DNA of 19,635 nucleotides, from NCBI GenBank assembly GCA_002336735.1, contig DDER01000033.1:5739-25373 (forward strand), read 5' to 3'. Below, one piece after another: positions 1 to 7,074 of this stretch (position 1 is its first letter; each line of letters begins with the position of its first letter). A model generated the notes under the pieces. That model was not told the DNA's origin. It worked only from the letters and a program-made list of their open reading frames with translations, and did not search any database. The translations under genes were made by a program, and so were the position numbers. Source of the DNA: Candidatus Saccharibacteria bacterium UBA1949. Lineage in GTDB: Bacteria > Patescibacteriota > Saccharimonadia > Saccharimonadales > Saccharimonadaceae.

Positions 1-99
1 ATCGCACTCGGCAAAGGCAAAAAGCACTACGACAAGCGCGAAACCATCAAACGCCGCGATATTGACCGCGAGCACCAACGGATGGCTGCCTCGCGATGA
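1..99 (+). CDS. smpB: SsrA-binding protein SmpB, C-terminal end (partial)
   Basis: The window opens inside this gene; 32 codons and a TGA stop remain. The visible tail contains GKGKKHYDKRETIKRRD, the Lys/Arg-rich C-terminal signature of SmpB (family consensus close to GKKxYDKRExxKxRD). SmpB binds tmRNA (SsrA) and brings it to stalled ribosomes for trans-translation; the basic tail enters the mRNA channel. The stop overlaps the ATG of the next gene by 4 bp (ATGA), so the two are probably co-transcribed and translationally coupled. The 5' part and promoter lie outside the window. Confidence 0.9.
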   Translation: MALGKGKKHYDKRETIKRRDIDREHQRMAASR

Positions 100-956
100 A
101 ACAATGCGTCCTCGATCAAGATACCCATATCCGCTACTGGCAGCACCACACGGCCCAGCGCCCTACGATCGTGATGATTCACGGATTTACCGGCAGTCAC
201 GAAGGCTTTCAGTACATCGTACCACTGCTTGATTCATTTCATATTATTATCCCCGATGTCCCTGGGTTTGGCGTGAGTACTATTGGTCGCGATGACTGGT
301 CCATCGATAGGATCGCTGCTCGACTTAACCAATTCGTTCGCTTGCTCAGACTGCCGACACCGCCGCATATCCTGGGCCACTCGATGGGTGGGCTCATCGT
401 CGCCAGCATGATCGCGCAGGCTCCCGAATTGTATCATCGCCGCGCGATACTGATTTCTCCCGTGTCGACCCCCATCCGTCGTAATGATCGGCGGCGAAGC
501 GGGGCAATCCTCGGCGCCCTCCAGTATCGTATCGGCCATCTCATCCCACAGATCGGTCCGAGATTAGTACGGAGTCGACTCATCAGCCGCGCCGCCACCC
601 ATCTCATCATGACTACAAGCGATAGGAAGCTACGTCGAGCAATTCACGGACATCATCTCAAAAACCTCGACTACATATCAAGTATTGAGTTGTATAGTCG
701 TCTGCACCGAGAGATCAATCGTCATGGAGCCATAGAATACGCCGATGAACTTCGCAAGTTTGATGTCCTCCTGATTGTCGGCGACAAAGATAACGTCACT
801 CCTATCAAAGAGCAGTCTCGTCTCGCTACCGCTATCCAGCCCGAACAGTACGAAATCATCTGCGGAGTCGGGCACTTAGTACACTACGAAGCCCCCAAGG
901 CCTGTGCAGAGGCGGTGCAGGCATTTCTGCTATCACTTCACGATACAACGCGATAA
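96..956 (+). CDS. alpha/beta-hydrolase fold protein
   Basis: A 286-residue cytoplasmic hydrolase. The oxyanion-hole motif HGFTGS is near residues 29-34, the nucleophile elbow is GHSMGG with Ser96, the probable acid is Asp232 in GDKDNVTP, and the catalytic His is His260 in GVGHLVHYEAP. Order and spacing fit a complete catalytic triad of the esterase/lipase/peptidase class; the substrate cannot be told from sequence. No signal peptide is visible. The ATG overlaps the smpB stop by 4 bp, so it is the second gene of an smpB operon. Its last 101 bp overlap, tail to tail, the coding end of the glycosyltransferase on the other strand; because His260 lies inside that overlap, the overlap is unlikely to be a calling error on this side. 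Confidence 0.88.
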   Translation: MKQCVLDQDTHIRYWQHHTAQRPTIVMIHGFTGSHEGFQYIVPLLDSFHIIIPDVPGFGVSTIGRDDWSIDRIAARLNQFVRLLRLPTPPHILGHSMGGLIVASMIAQAPELYHRRAILISPVSTPIRRNDRRRSGAILGALQYRIGHLIPQIGPRLVRSRLISRAATHLIMTTSDRKLRRAIHGHHLKNLDYISSIELYSRLHREINRHGAIEYADELRKFDVLLIVGDKDNVTPIKEQSRLATAIQPEQYEIICGVGHLVHYEAPKACAEAVQAFLLSLHDTTR

Positions 957-2088
957 ATTGAGGTATCACGTCGTGCACATCGTGATGTTCCGCGATCTCG
1001 CGGGCTTTTTTGCCGAAGGCCTTGCGGCGGCGCGGATCTTTGATCAGCATGTCAAGCGAGCGTGCGAACCCGCCGACATCATCGACACTGACGAGATATC
1101 CGTCTTCGTCATGAATCACCAGCTCACCAAGCGCTCCGGCATCAACAGCCACAACCGGCTTGGCGCATGCCATGGATTCCAGCATCGCAAGGCATTGTAA
1201 CTCATTAGGCGATGGTACAACGAAAATATCAGTCACGCGGTGCAGCTCGTATTTGTCCTCTTCGGGCACAAGTCCCGTAAAAGTGACGTGGTCGGTAATA
1301 CCAAGCTCATCGACTAGATCGATCAAATCGCTTTCAGCATTGCCCGCACCGACCATCACGAGATGGATCGTGTCATGGTGAGAGAGCACCTTAGCAAACG
1401 CACGCACCGCTACGTCGAGATGCTTCTCGCCGTCTAGCCGACCCAGCCATTCGATGATTGTTTTGTCGGTGGGTATGTCGTATTTGCTATAAATATATTT
1501 TTTGGGTGGGCGAGGTTTGTAGAGCGACAGATCGATGCCATTGCTAATCGCCAGCGCTGGCGCGTCGAGGCGTTCGAGATTAAATAACCCCAACACCGAC
1601 TCTGTCGGCATAATGATGCGCCTGGCGCCCTTGTAGAGTAAAACACCGTATTCATTCATGAGATAGGTAGCGGGCCGCTTGATTGGCGTCAGCGCTTTGA
1701 TATTGCGCACCATATTTTCGGGCATGACGTGATTGGTGGCGACGACTGGTATCTGTAGCTGAACCGCAGCTCTCAGCGCCGATAATCCAACCGTCAGCTG
1801 GGTATGGACATGGACAACATCGGGGCGAAATTTACTGACAATACCAGCCATTTCTCGATCATAGGTGAGAGAGACGCGTAAGTTTTTGCGAAATGGCAAG
1901 GGGAGCGAGCGAATGCGCGTAATACGATAATTGACATCTTTTTCGATGCAGCTTTTGCCCGTCTGAGACGGGGCGACGACCATCACTGTATGGCCCATAG
2001 AAGCCAGACCTTGGGCGAGGGTTCGTGCGGCGGTCGCCACGCCGCTTTTCATCGGCCAATGCTGGTCGTTTGCAATCAAAATGCGCAT
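856..2088 (-). CDS. glycosyltransferase family 4 (GT-B fold)
   Basis: A 410-residue glycosyltransferase. The N-terminal Rossmann half begins MRILIANDQHWPMKSGVA, with the glycine typical of GT4 enzymes that act on lipid or sugar acceptors, followed by PDVVHVHTQ. The C-terminal nucleotide-sugar half has a GRLDGEKHLD segment and an E-x7-E motif (Glu296 to Glu304, NELQCLAMLESMACAKPVVA). It resembles the PimB/MgtA/diacylglycerol glucosyltransferase type and probably builds a membrane glycolipid or surface glycan; acceptor unknown. A short Pro/Arg-rich tail after the fold (MPAPPLHRPWGLRS) is the part that overlaps the hydrolase gene. The ATG is 11 nt from a perfect TATAAT, so the message should have only a few leader bases and no Shine-Dalgarno. 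It is divergent from the small membrane protein at 2124. Confidence 0.9.
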   Translation of the reverse strand: MRILIANDQHWPMKSGVATAARTLAQGLASMGHTVMVVAPSQTGKSCIEKDVNYRITRIRSLPLPFRKNLRVSLTYDREMAGIVSKFRPDVVHVHTQLTVGLSALRAAVQLQIPVVATNHVMPENMVRNIKALTPIKRPATYLMNEYGVLLYKGARRIIMPTESVLGLFNLERLDAPALAISNGIDLSLYKPRPPKKYIYSKYDIPTDKTIIEWLGRLDGEKHLDVAVRAFAKVLSHHDTIHLVMVGAGNAESDLIDLVDELGITDHVTFTGLVPEEDKYELHRVTDIFVVPSPNELQCLAMLESMACAKPVVAVDAGALGELVIHDEDGYLVSVDDVGGFARSLDMLIKDPRRRKAFGKKAREIAEHHDVHDVIPQFIALYREVIAEMPAPPLHRPWGLRSVLSARLRR

Positions 2089-2099
2089 AACTACTCACG

Positions 2100-2105
2100 A
2101 TTATA
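2100..2105 (-). promoter_or_regulatory. -10 element TATAAT for the 2088 glycosyltransferase
   Basis: On the minus strand TATAAT is followed by 11 nt and then the ATG. With +1 about 7 nt after the box, the leader would be about 4 nt. No convincing -35 is seen. Confidence 0.6.
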
Positions 2106-2122
2106 GCATAGAGCGGATATGG

Positions 2123-2128
2123 TATGAT
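2123..2128 (+). promoter_or_regulatory. -10 element TATGAT for the 2124/2136 gene pair
   Basis: TATGAT is followed by 7 nt and ATG at 2136, the same spacing as at pyrH and gltX. If real, the upstream in-frame ATGs at 2124 and 2127 lie inside the promoter and 2136 is the true, leaderless start. Confidence 0.45.
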
Positions 2129-2438
2129 GGATAGCATGAAGCGTCGTCAATTACCTGGCTACGACCACCCGCTGGCCATCGCCCTGTCATATACCATGCT
2201 GGCCTGCGCCACTATTCATCTCACCATTTCACTGTTCATGACTGCGCTGACTGGCGACCCGTATTATGTCAATATGATGCATATTTTGAGTATTGATTTG
2301 CTATTCCCGTCAACGATCGACACAAACATTCTCGGTCTAGGCGGCGTCATCCTCATGGTGGTGATCTGGCTGTTTTTTGTGTTCATGATTCATCGCCATA
2401 ATCGTCCCATGGATCTAGGCAATGCCCGTCGACAATAG
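2124..2438 (+). CDS. small two-helix membrane protein, unknown function
   Basis: A 104-residue hydrophobic protein (100 residues if it starts at ATG 2136, which promoter spacing favours). Two likely transmembrane helices are visible, about residues 19-42 (LAIALSYTMLACATIHLTIS) and 70-92 (LGLGGVILMVVIWLFFVFMI). A loop between them contains DPYYVNMMHILSID, and a short basic tail follows. I do not recognise the family. It overlaps the next glycosyltransferase gene by 17 bp, so it is co-transcribed and may help that enzyme's membrane step, for example as a partner; that is inference only. Confidence 0.75.
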   Translation: MMDSMKRRQLPGYDHPLAIALSYTMLACATIHLTISLFMTALTGDPYYVNMMHILSIDLLFPSTIDTNILGLGGVILMVVIWLFFVFMIHRHNRPMDLGNARRQ

Positions 2439-3537
2439 ACCGCAGGTTATCTATGACGCTCGATGGCTGCGCGTCGATCATACATTTGATGGTATCAGCC
2501 GCTACTCCTGCGAACTCGCTACCGCTCTTCATGCGCGTGATGATATGGATATTACCTGGCTCATCTACGACAAACGCCAACTTAAGCTCTTGCCAAAAGG
2601 GCGATTCATCCTCGCCAACAACCCCGCCAATATCGCCAAAGAAAGTATTCTGCCGCGCAAACTCAACACCTACCATCCCGACATCGTCTATTCGCCGTTT
2701 TTTGTGATGGGCTTTCGCGGACGAGCCTACAAACTTGTTGTGACGATTCACGACCTCATCTATTTTACCCATCGTACGCCACCACAATGGCTTCCTCCGT
2801 ACGTGCGGCTGGCGTGGCGGCTATTTCATCTGAACAAAGCGCCGATGCGTAGCCTGCTCAACCAAGCCGATATCGTGGCAACTGTCAGCGATACTGCTCG
2901 GGACGAATTACGAGCCCGACACATGACTAAACGGCCTATCATCAGTGTGAAAAACGCCGTTGCCGAGACGTTTTATGACAAGCGTCTGTTTGCTGACTTC
3001 CCGCATCATTCATCACACGATGTCATCTATATGGGTATGTTCACGCCGTACAAAAACGTCGAACTGCTCATTCAAGCGCTTGCCTACGTCGATGATGTCC
3101 GGCTCCACCTCCTCAGTCCTGTCCCTCCCAAGCGCCGATATGAGCTCGAAGATTTGATTGCACTCAGAGGGGTAGGAGATCGTGTCGTGTTTCACGATGG
3201 CGTATCGGATGCAAAATATCGAGAGCTCCTCATGGTCAGCCGCTGTTTGATCACGGCGAGCAAGCTCGAAGGCTTCGGTCTGCCTATCATCGAGGCTCAA
3301 GCTATGGGCGTGCCGGTGGCCTGTAGCGATACGCCAATATTTCGCGAGGTAGCTCAAGATTCGGCCGAATTCTTCGACCCCGACAGCCCCGAACAATGCG
3401 CTGCCGCCCTGCGCCGCCTCTCTCAGCGTGACGTCAGCGAACAATTCGTTCTCAAAGGTTTCACCAACGCCCGTCGATTCAGCTGGGCCGCGAGCGCCGC
3501 CGCCGCCCACGATATCTGCCAGCGACTGATGAAATGA
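2422..3537 (+). CDS. glycosyltransferase family 4 (mannosyl/glucosyltransferase type)
   Basis: A 371-residue GT-B enzyme. The N-terminal half has VIYDARWLRVDHTFDGISRYS, the start seen in bacterial GT4 enzymes of polysaccharide assembly, then VVTIHDLIYF and a DIVATVSDTARDEL segment. The C-terminal half has YMGMFTPYKNVELLIQAL and the donor-binding E-x7-E motif (Glu283 to Glu291, EGFGLPIIEAQAMGVPVACSD). It is unrelated in detail to the GT4 on the opposite strand, so two different linkages are likely. No transmembrane segment is seen. The start overlaps the preceding membrane-protein gene by 17 bp and a strong hairpin follows the stop. Donor and acceptor are unknown; a role in cell-surface glycan or glycolipid synthesis is inferred. 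Confidence 0.88.
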   Translation: MPVDNRPQVIYDARWLRVDHTFDGISRYSCELATALHARDDMDITWLIYDKRQLKLLPKGRFILANNPANIAKESILPRKLNTYHPDIVYSPFFVMGFRGRAYKLVVTIHDLIYFTHRTPPQWLPPYVRLAWRLFHLNKAPMRSLLNQADIVATVSDTARDELRARHMTKRPIISVKNAVAETFYDKRLFADFPHHSSHDVIYMGMFTPYKNVELLIQALAYVDDVRLHLLSPVPPKRRYELEDLIALRGVGDRVVFHDGVSDAKYRELLMVSRCLITASKLEGFGLPIIEAQAMGVPVACSDTPIFREVAQDSAEFFDPDSPEQCAAALRRLSQRDVSEQFVLKGFTNARRFSWAASAAAAHDICQRLMK

Positions 3538-3551
3538 TGACTATATATGAA

Positions 3552-3579
3552 GTACCCCGAGGTTTTCACCTCGGGGTAC
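3552..3579. terminator. bidirectional hairpin between convergent genes
   Basis: GTACCCCGAGG and CCTCGGGGTAC form a perfect 11-bp stem with a 6-nt loop TTTTCA. It sits between the glycosyltransferase stop (3537) and the opposing hydrolase stop (3597). Neither side has a clean U-tract. A second small dyad AGCAC-C-GTGCT follows at 3580-3590. Confidence 0.7.
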
Positions 3580-3596
3580 AGCACCGTGCTATGTTT

Positions 3597-4484
3597 TCAA
3601 CCGAGGGCACACTCGTGAGCGATCTGGCTGGCAACCGGTGCCTCCAAGAAGCCGACGTGGGCTGCATCGGCATAAACTACTCGCGGCGTGACGCCGAAGA
3701 GCACAGCCCATGCCTGAAGCGCAGACTGCTGATCGACCGTGTCATGGTCTCGATCGAACCAGACGAAGATGACCTTGTCCGCCAAGCCTTTGAGTGACCC
3801 AGGCGTGCCGTCGATGCCCTTGGCATACACTGCCGTTTCGGATGAATACCGAGACAGCGATGTACGCCGAGCAACCTCGACAGATCGCTCCAACCATTTA
3901 CGATTGGCGGTCGGCTCGATATTCTCTTCCTTGGGTGGCACAAACATCCAGCGCACTGCCGGGATACGATTGGCAAGCCAACCGAAACGCAAGCGCCCGA
4001 TCAGCCATGCGCCGTATTTCTGTACGCCAAGGACATCTCGCCAACTGGCAGGCGAACCCTCGAGCAACAGACTTGTGTGCGGCATGGCAAATCCCTGCTC
4101 CCGCAGACGCTGCAGGGTTTTGACGGCAGGGATTGCCCCCAGCGACGCCCCGTCGAACACGATGTGTTCATACGACCGCTTTTGAGAGATGTCTTTGATC
4201 GCCTCGGTTGCTGCCGTCACCACAGCGCCCAGGTCGTAAACATCACCGATTGCGCGCACGCAGATGACCTCATGGCCATTTCGCTTGTACCAATCGATAA
4301 TTGGCGCGAACTGCGTGATAGGGTCGGCCATGAGTCCCCCATAGAGCACCGCTAAACGCTTAGCGCTGGGATTCCGCCCGAGCACATCGGCTCGTGCGGT
4401 ACCCCTCATGAACTGGCGGGTGATAGCGTCGGCGCAGCCGAGCGCCAGCAGGCCAATAATAGCAACGAGGATCCAGCGTGTCAT
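3597..4484 (-). CDS. membrane-anchored alpha/beta-hydrolase-like protein (possible lipoprotein)
   Basis: A 295-residue protein from ATG 4484. The longer open frame from 4565 is rejected because a consensus promoter lies across 4556-4584. AAGGTG ends 6 nt before the ATG. The N-terminus TRWILVAIIGLLALGCADA is either an uncleaved membrane anchor or a lipoprotein signal with an imperfect lipobox (A-L-G-Cys17). The exported domain has a nucleophile elbow GASLG (Ser114), an acidic WFDRDHDTVD segment near 243-252 and His276 in AAHVGFLEAP, together a plausible Ser-Asp-His triad. The substrate is unknown; a cell-surface esterase or lipase role is inferred. The leader has two hairpins. The gene converges with the glycosyltransferase at 2422-3537. 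Confidence 0.78.
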   Translation of the reverse strand: MTRWILVAIIGLLALGCADAITRQFMRGTARADVLGRNPSAKRLAVLYGGLMADPITQFAPIIDWYKRNGHEVICVRAIGDVYDLGAVVTAATEAIKDISQKRSYEHIVFDGASLGAIPAVKTLQRLREQGFAMPHTSLLLEGSPASWRDVLGVQKYGAWLIGRLRFGWLANRIPAVRWMFVPPKEENIEPTANRKWLERSVEVARRTSLSRYSSETAVYAKGIDGTPGSLKGLADKVIFVWFDRDHDTVDQQSALQAWAVLFGVTPRVVYADAAHVGFLEAPVASQIAHECALG

Positions 4485-4514
4485 TTTCTTCACCTTGTCC
4501 CTTATCAAAGATCG

Positions 4515-4547
4515 CCGACGATTACGTCGGATGCAGCACGGTGCTGC
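4515..4547 (-). promoter_or_regulatory. tandem hairpins in the 5' leader of the 4484 hydrolase
   Basis: Reading the minus strand, GCAGCAC-C-GTGCTGC (4547-4533) starts about 3 nt after the predicted +1. CCGACG-TAAT-CGTCGG (4530-4515) follows 2 nt later. Both are perfect inverted repeats. They could be a 5' stabiliser, a repressor site or a structured leader. Confidence 0.55.
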
Positions 4548-4555
4548 TTGGCTAT

Positions 4556-4584
4556 ATTTTATCACATTCGATTATAAAAATCAA
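4556..4584 (-). promoter_or_regulatory. promoter TTGATT-17-TAAAAT for the 4484 hydrolase
   Basis: The -35 TTGATT (4584-4579) and -10 TAAAAT (4561-4556) are separated by exactly 17 nt. The predicted leader is about 65 nt. The -35 lies directly beside the terminator hairpin of the upstream gene. Confidence 0.7.
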
Positions 4585-4585
4585 G

Positions 4586-4623
4586 CACCCCGCCCTTTGT
4601 GGTGGACCACAGCGGGCGGGGTG
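4586..4623 (-). terminator. terminator hairpin after the 5096 membrane protein gene
   Basis: CACCCCGCCC and GGGCGGGGTG give a perfect 10-bp GC-rich stem. The interior contains a second TGTGGT/ACCACA dyad. On the minus strand it is followed by CTTGATTTTTA, a short U-tract that doubles as the -35 of the next promoter. Confidence 0.72.
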
Positions 4624-4634
4624 ACTTTTGGATG

Positions 4635-5096
4635 TTAGGACGGGGCATGAGCATGGCTTTTGATGCGCTCATACCACGATGTGCGCTTAGTACCTGACGA
4701 GACAGCGATCCACATTCGGCAACTCATCGTCGCCTGATCGTTGAGACCATGCCACCATGCATCACCGCAGAGCGACTCATCGCGGTCCAAATCTCTGATC
4801 GCGCACTTGAGCCAAGAGCGTCCGTAACGTCTCTTCAGCAATCTCATGCGCATCGTCACCCAGTCTTCACGGCGCAAGTTTTCTCGCTGCGAAGCCTCGA
4901 GGAGACCGTACATCGTCCTCAGCTGCTTCTTAAAGCTGCGCGCACTCGTCCATGGGGGGAAGAGTATCGTGTAGGCTGCTGAGATGAGTACCTTGCAGGC
5001 CATCACAGTCACTACCAGGATAAGCACACAATGGCCGATTACGATCGCGTAGCTTAGCCAGTTATACGATGTTGCTGTGCCATATTCGTAGCCCAT
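4635..5096 (-). CDS. small membrane protein, unknown function
   Basis: A 153-residue protein with one long hydrophobic stretch near the N-terminus (about residues 15-46, IVIGHCVLILVVTVMACKVLIS and onward). A basic cytoplasmic part follows, rich in Arg, Lys and Trp (RREDWVTMRMRLLKRRYGRSW). I do not recognise a family. Support for a real gene comes from the signals around it: TTGACA-17-TACTAT promoter, AGAGGA Shine-Dalgarno 7 nt before the ATG, and a strong hairpin just past the stop. It therefore appears to be its own transcription unit. The positive-inside rule puts the C-terminal part in the cytoplasm. Confidence 0.68.
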   Translation of the reverse strand: MGYEYGTATSYNWLSYAIVIGHCVLILVVTVMACKVLISAAYTILFPPWTSARSFKKQLRTMYGLLEASQRENLRREDWVTMRMRLLKRRYGRSWLKCAIRDLDRDESLCGDAWWHGLNDQATMSCRMWIAVSSGTKRTSWYERIKSHAHAPS

Positions 5097-5143
5097 CGAT
5101 GATTCCTCTCACTCGTATTAACGTGCAACCCAAAAGCGTGAAT

Positions 5144-5172
5144 ATAGTATAGCAAAAATATGATATTGTCAA
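5144..5172 (-). promoter_or_regulatory. promoter TTGACA-17-TACTAT for the 5096 gene
   Basis: The -35 is a perfect TTGACA (5172-5167), the spacer is 17 nt and the -10 is TACTAT (5149-5144). The leader is about 40 nt with a Shine-Dalgarno AGAGGA. The rest of 5097-5243 holds no gene I can support. Confidence 0.75.
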
Positions 5173-5243
5173 TTTTTTCAGTTAACCGTCGTTTGGAGGT
5201 AGCGAGTCGCCCTACTGTATCAACACATGAATCCGCGCTCTGC

Positions 5244-6095
5244 CTAGTCAGTTTCGACACTACTCGGCAGCTTATGACTGAGGAGCTGGCCTAGCCCGAG
5301 TGATATCTGCCTGACAAACTCAGCCGCATCCTCAATAGGTAGTTCCTGGGCATGGCCCGATGTATCTGTAAATCCCACTTCAGTCGAGATGTGTCCCCAC
5401 GCACTTTTAGTAATCGCTACCGTCTCTTCACCCCACACCCCATTGCGACAGCGTGGTCGCGTTAGCATAAGACTCACGGCGTCCCCCGTAACTTTGCCGC
5501 ATGATTTTATTTGCCGTCGGATCAATGCTACATCGAAAACATCAACCGTACCAGCCTGTTCATCAAAGGCACAGACTTCGCTTCGATATAGCTCAACTAC
5601 TTTGGACGCGGCAGCTTGAGGAATAATCGCATCGACGATGTAAGCGTGTACGTCACTAGCTGTCGGACGAGGGAGGTCAAGAACAGTCTGTCGAATTGCG
5701 GATGGGAGATGGGCGCAATTCGTATCGAGCAGACACAATATCTCCGCATGGTCAAATAGCTCTTCTCCACGATCAATGTTCCAGCCGTCGTCGTCTGGGT
5801 CTTTCTTAATTGTACCGATCAAGGTGTTTTCGTCCATGATATTCATGCGAAATTCGTGTCCACCGACCGTCGATCTCGTATGCCCTCGCAGTAGCCCAGT
5901 GGCATGGTCTGTTTGTTCGTCATTCGCAATCATAACACTGTACGGTACGCCATCAAATACATGCGTTACGAGGTCTGGCGCTAGTCGCCATCGTAAATCT
6001 TCAAAACAAGTGCCGATGTCGTCGCCCAGATCACGTACGGCTCCGTGCTCTGGGGCATAGCTCAGTTCATGACACGGATGACTAATACTTCTCAT
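5244..6095 (-). CDS. hypothetical soluble protein, unrecognised
   Basis: A 283-residue, acidic, probably cytoplasmic protein with no signal peptide or membrane segment. The start is taken at ATG 6095 (MRSISHPCHELSYAPEHG), not the longer frame from 6113, because a TTGCAT-17-TATCAT promoter ends 6 nt before 6095, giving a leaderless message. It has about eight cysteines spread along its length (for example LCLLDTNCAH, SCGK, PRCRNG) but no clear zinc-finger spacing. The C-terminal part (WGEETVAITKSAWGHISTEVGFTDTSG followed by an amphipathic end) looks like a folded domain. It lies downstream of pyrH on the same strand with 77 bp between the coding regions and its own promoter, so it is not necessarily co-transcribed. 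No function is proposed. Confidence 0.7.
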   Translation of the reverse strand: MRSISHPCHELSYAPEHGAVRDLGDDIGTCFEDLRWRLAPDLVTHVFDGVPYSVMIANDEQTDHATGLLRGHTRSTVGGHEFRMNIMDENTLIGTIKKDPDDDGWNIDRGEELFDHAEILCLLDTNCAHLPSAIRQTVLDLPRPTASDVHAYIVDAIIPQAAASKVVELYRSEVCAFDEQAGTVDVFDVALIRRQIKSCGKVTGDAVSLMLTRPRCRNGVWGEETVAITKSAWGHISTEVGFTDTSGHAQELPIEDAAEFVRQISLGLGQLLSHKLPSSVETD

Positions 6096-6101
6096 AATTA
6101 T

Positions 6102-6130
6102 ATGATAACACATTATGAAAAAATATGCAA
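6102..6130 (-). promoter_or_regulatory. promoter TTGCAT-17-TATCAT giving a leaderless message for 6095
   Basis: The -35 TTGCAT (6130-6125) and -10 TATCAT (6107-6102) have a 17-nt spacer; the -10 is followed by ATAATT and then ATG. Confidence 0.7.
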
Positions 6131-6172
6131 TAGCTTACTGATCCGAACACGCCGTAAGGGGGCAGAGTGGCC

Positions 6173-6880
6173 TCAGTTGCTAATCGTCGTACCGACATCT
6201 TCGCCGCGGGCAGCGCGAGCGATGTTGCCATCGCGCAGGAGTTCGCAGACGATGATAGGTTTTTGCTCCTCCATAGCAAGGCCGAGGGCTGCTTTGTCCA
6301 TGACGAGCACGTCGGGGTTTTTGAGTGCATCGGTGTATGAGAGCTGGCGATATCGTAGAGCGTCTGGGTAGCGCAGGGGATCCTTGTCGTACACGCCATC
6401 AACCTTGGTCGTTTTGATGACCACATCGCAATCGAGTTCGAGCGCAAAGGTGAGCGCCGCAGTATCGGTAGACATAAATGGCCGCCCACTACCACCGCCT
6501 ATCACCACGACACGGCCTTTGATGAGGTGACTGATCGCTCGACGATGAGTGAATTGATCGACCACTTGATCGGCCTGAATATTGCCGAGCGCCCGAGCGG
6601 GCAACTGGCGGGCGTTGAACACATCCGCTAGCAACAGGGCATTGATAGTGGTCGCCAACATACCGGCATTATGCGCGGTCACCATTTGAATATCTGCGTG
6701 GGCAATATCGTTGCCGCGCACCAAGTTGCCGCCGCCAACCATTACCACGACCTGTATGCCTTTTTCCAGCACCGGCTGTATCTGCCCAGCTATCCAGGCT
6801 GCCCGTCTGGGGTCAAACCCACCCGTGCGCTCGCCTTGCAACTGTTCACCTGAAAGTTTGAGTAGAATTCGTTTGTACAT
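6173..6880 (-). CDS. pyrH: UMP kinase
   Basis: A 235-residue bacterial UMP kinase of the amino-acid-kinase fold, which phosphorylates UMP to UDP with ATP in pyrimidine nucleotide synthesis. Visible family marks are the start KRILLKLSGEQLQGE (Lys8, Gly11), VVMVGGGNLVRG (about 45-56), a GGGSGRPFMSTDTAA segment, and KTTKVDGVYDKDP, the nucleotide-binding region shared by PyrH proteins. The length matches the family norm of about 235-245. The ATG is 7 nt after a TACAAT box, so it should be leaderless. In many bacteria pyrH sits in rpsB-tsf-pyrH-frr; here it is a single unit separated from those genes. Confidence 0.95.
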   Translation of the reverse strand: MYKRILLKLSGEQLQGERTGGFDPRRAAWIAGQIQPVLEKGIQVVVMVGGGNLVRGNDIAHADIQMVTAHNAGMLATTINALLLADVFNARQLPARALGNIQADQVVDQFTHRRAISHLIKGRVVVIGGGSGRPFMSTDTAALTFALELDCDVVIKTTKVDGVYDKDPLRYPDALRYRQLSYTDALKNPDVLVMDKAALGLAMEEQKPIIVCELLRDGNIARAARGEDVGTTISN

Positions 6881-6887
6881 CTAGTTT

Positions 6888-6893
6888 ATTGTA
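6888..6893 (-). promoter_or_regulatory. -10 element TACAAT of pyrH
   Basis: TACAAT, 7 nt, ATG. No leader space for a Shine-Dalgarno remains; no strong -35. Confidence 0.6.
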
Positions 6894-6955
6894 GCACCCT
6901 GTGGGGTTGCCTGTACGGAGGTGTTGCATTTTCAAAGATTGATGGCATCTGAGCA

Positions 6956-6984
6956 TTGACATATCTACTTTTATCGTGTATTAT
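6956..6984 (+). promoter_or_regulatory. consensus promoter TTGACA-17-TATTAT for the lipoprotein operon
   Basis: A perfect -35 TTGACA (6956-6961), a 17-nt spacer and TATTAT (6979-6984). One of the strongest sigma-70-like promoters in the window. Predicted +1 is near 6991, with a leader of about 84 nt. The longest open frame from 6976 would start inside this promoter and is therefore rejected. Confidence 0.85.
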
Positions 6985-6985
6985 A

Positions 6986-7023
6986 GCAATGATTGCGGCA
7001 CGAGTAGTGTCGTGACGTTTTTT
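6986..7023 (+). promoter_or_regulatory. leader dyad and attenuator-like hairpin
   Basis: GCAAT-G-ATTGC (6986-6996) overlaps the predicted +1. CACGA-6 nt-TCGTG (6999-7014) follows, then a run of six T at 7018-7023. The second hairpin plus T-run looks like a short intrinsic terminator inside the leader, upstream of the Shine-Dalgarno AGGAGA at 7063. Confidence 0.45.
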
Positions 7024-7074
7024 GACAAGCTAGGAAAAACTAACCCATTGAATCATCTCACTAGGAGAAGAAGC

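Noticed and set aside
3013..3510. A 165-codon open frame antisense to the second glycosyltransferase
   Set aside because: It falls entirely inside a gene with conserved motifs in frame; no independent signals.
4485..4565. Longer N-terminus for the exported hydrolase starting at 4565
   Set aside because: That start lies upstream of the predicted +1, at the -10 element; the added residues are Arg-rich and precede the signal sequence, and ATG 4484 has a proper Shine-Dalgarno.
7018..7046. A second TTGACA (7022-7027) as an alternative promoter in the lipoprotein leader
   Set aside because: No -10-like hexamer lies 16-18 nt downstream.
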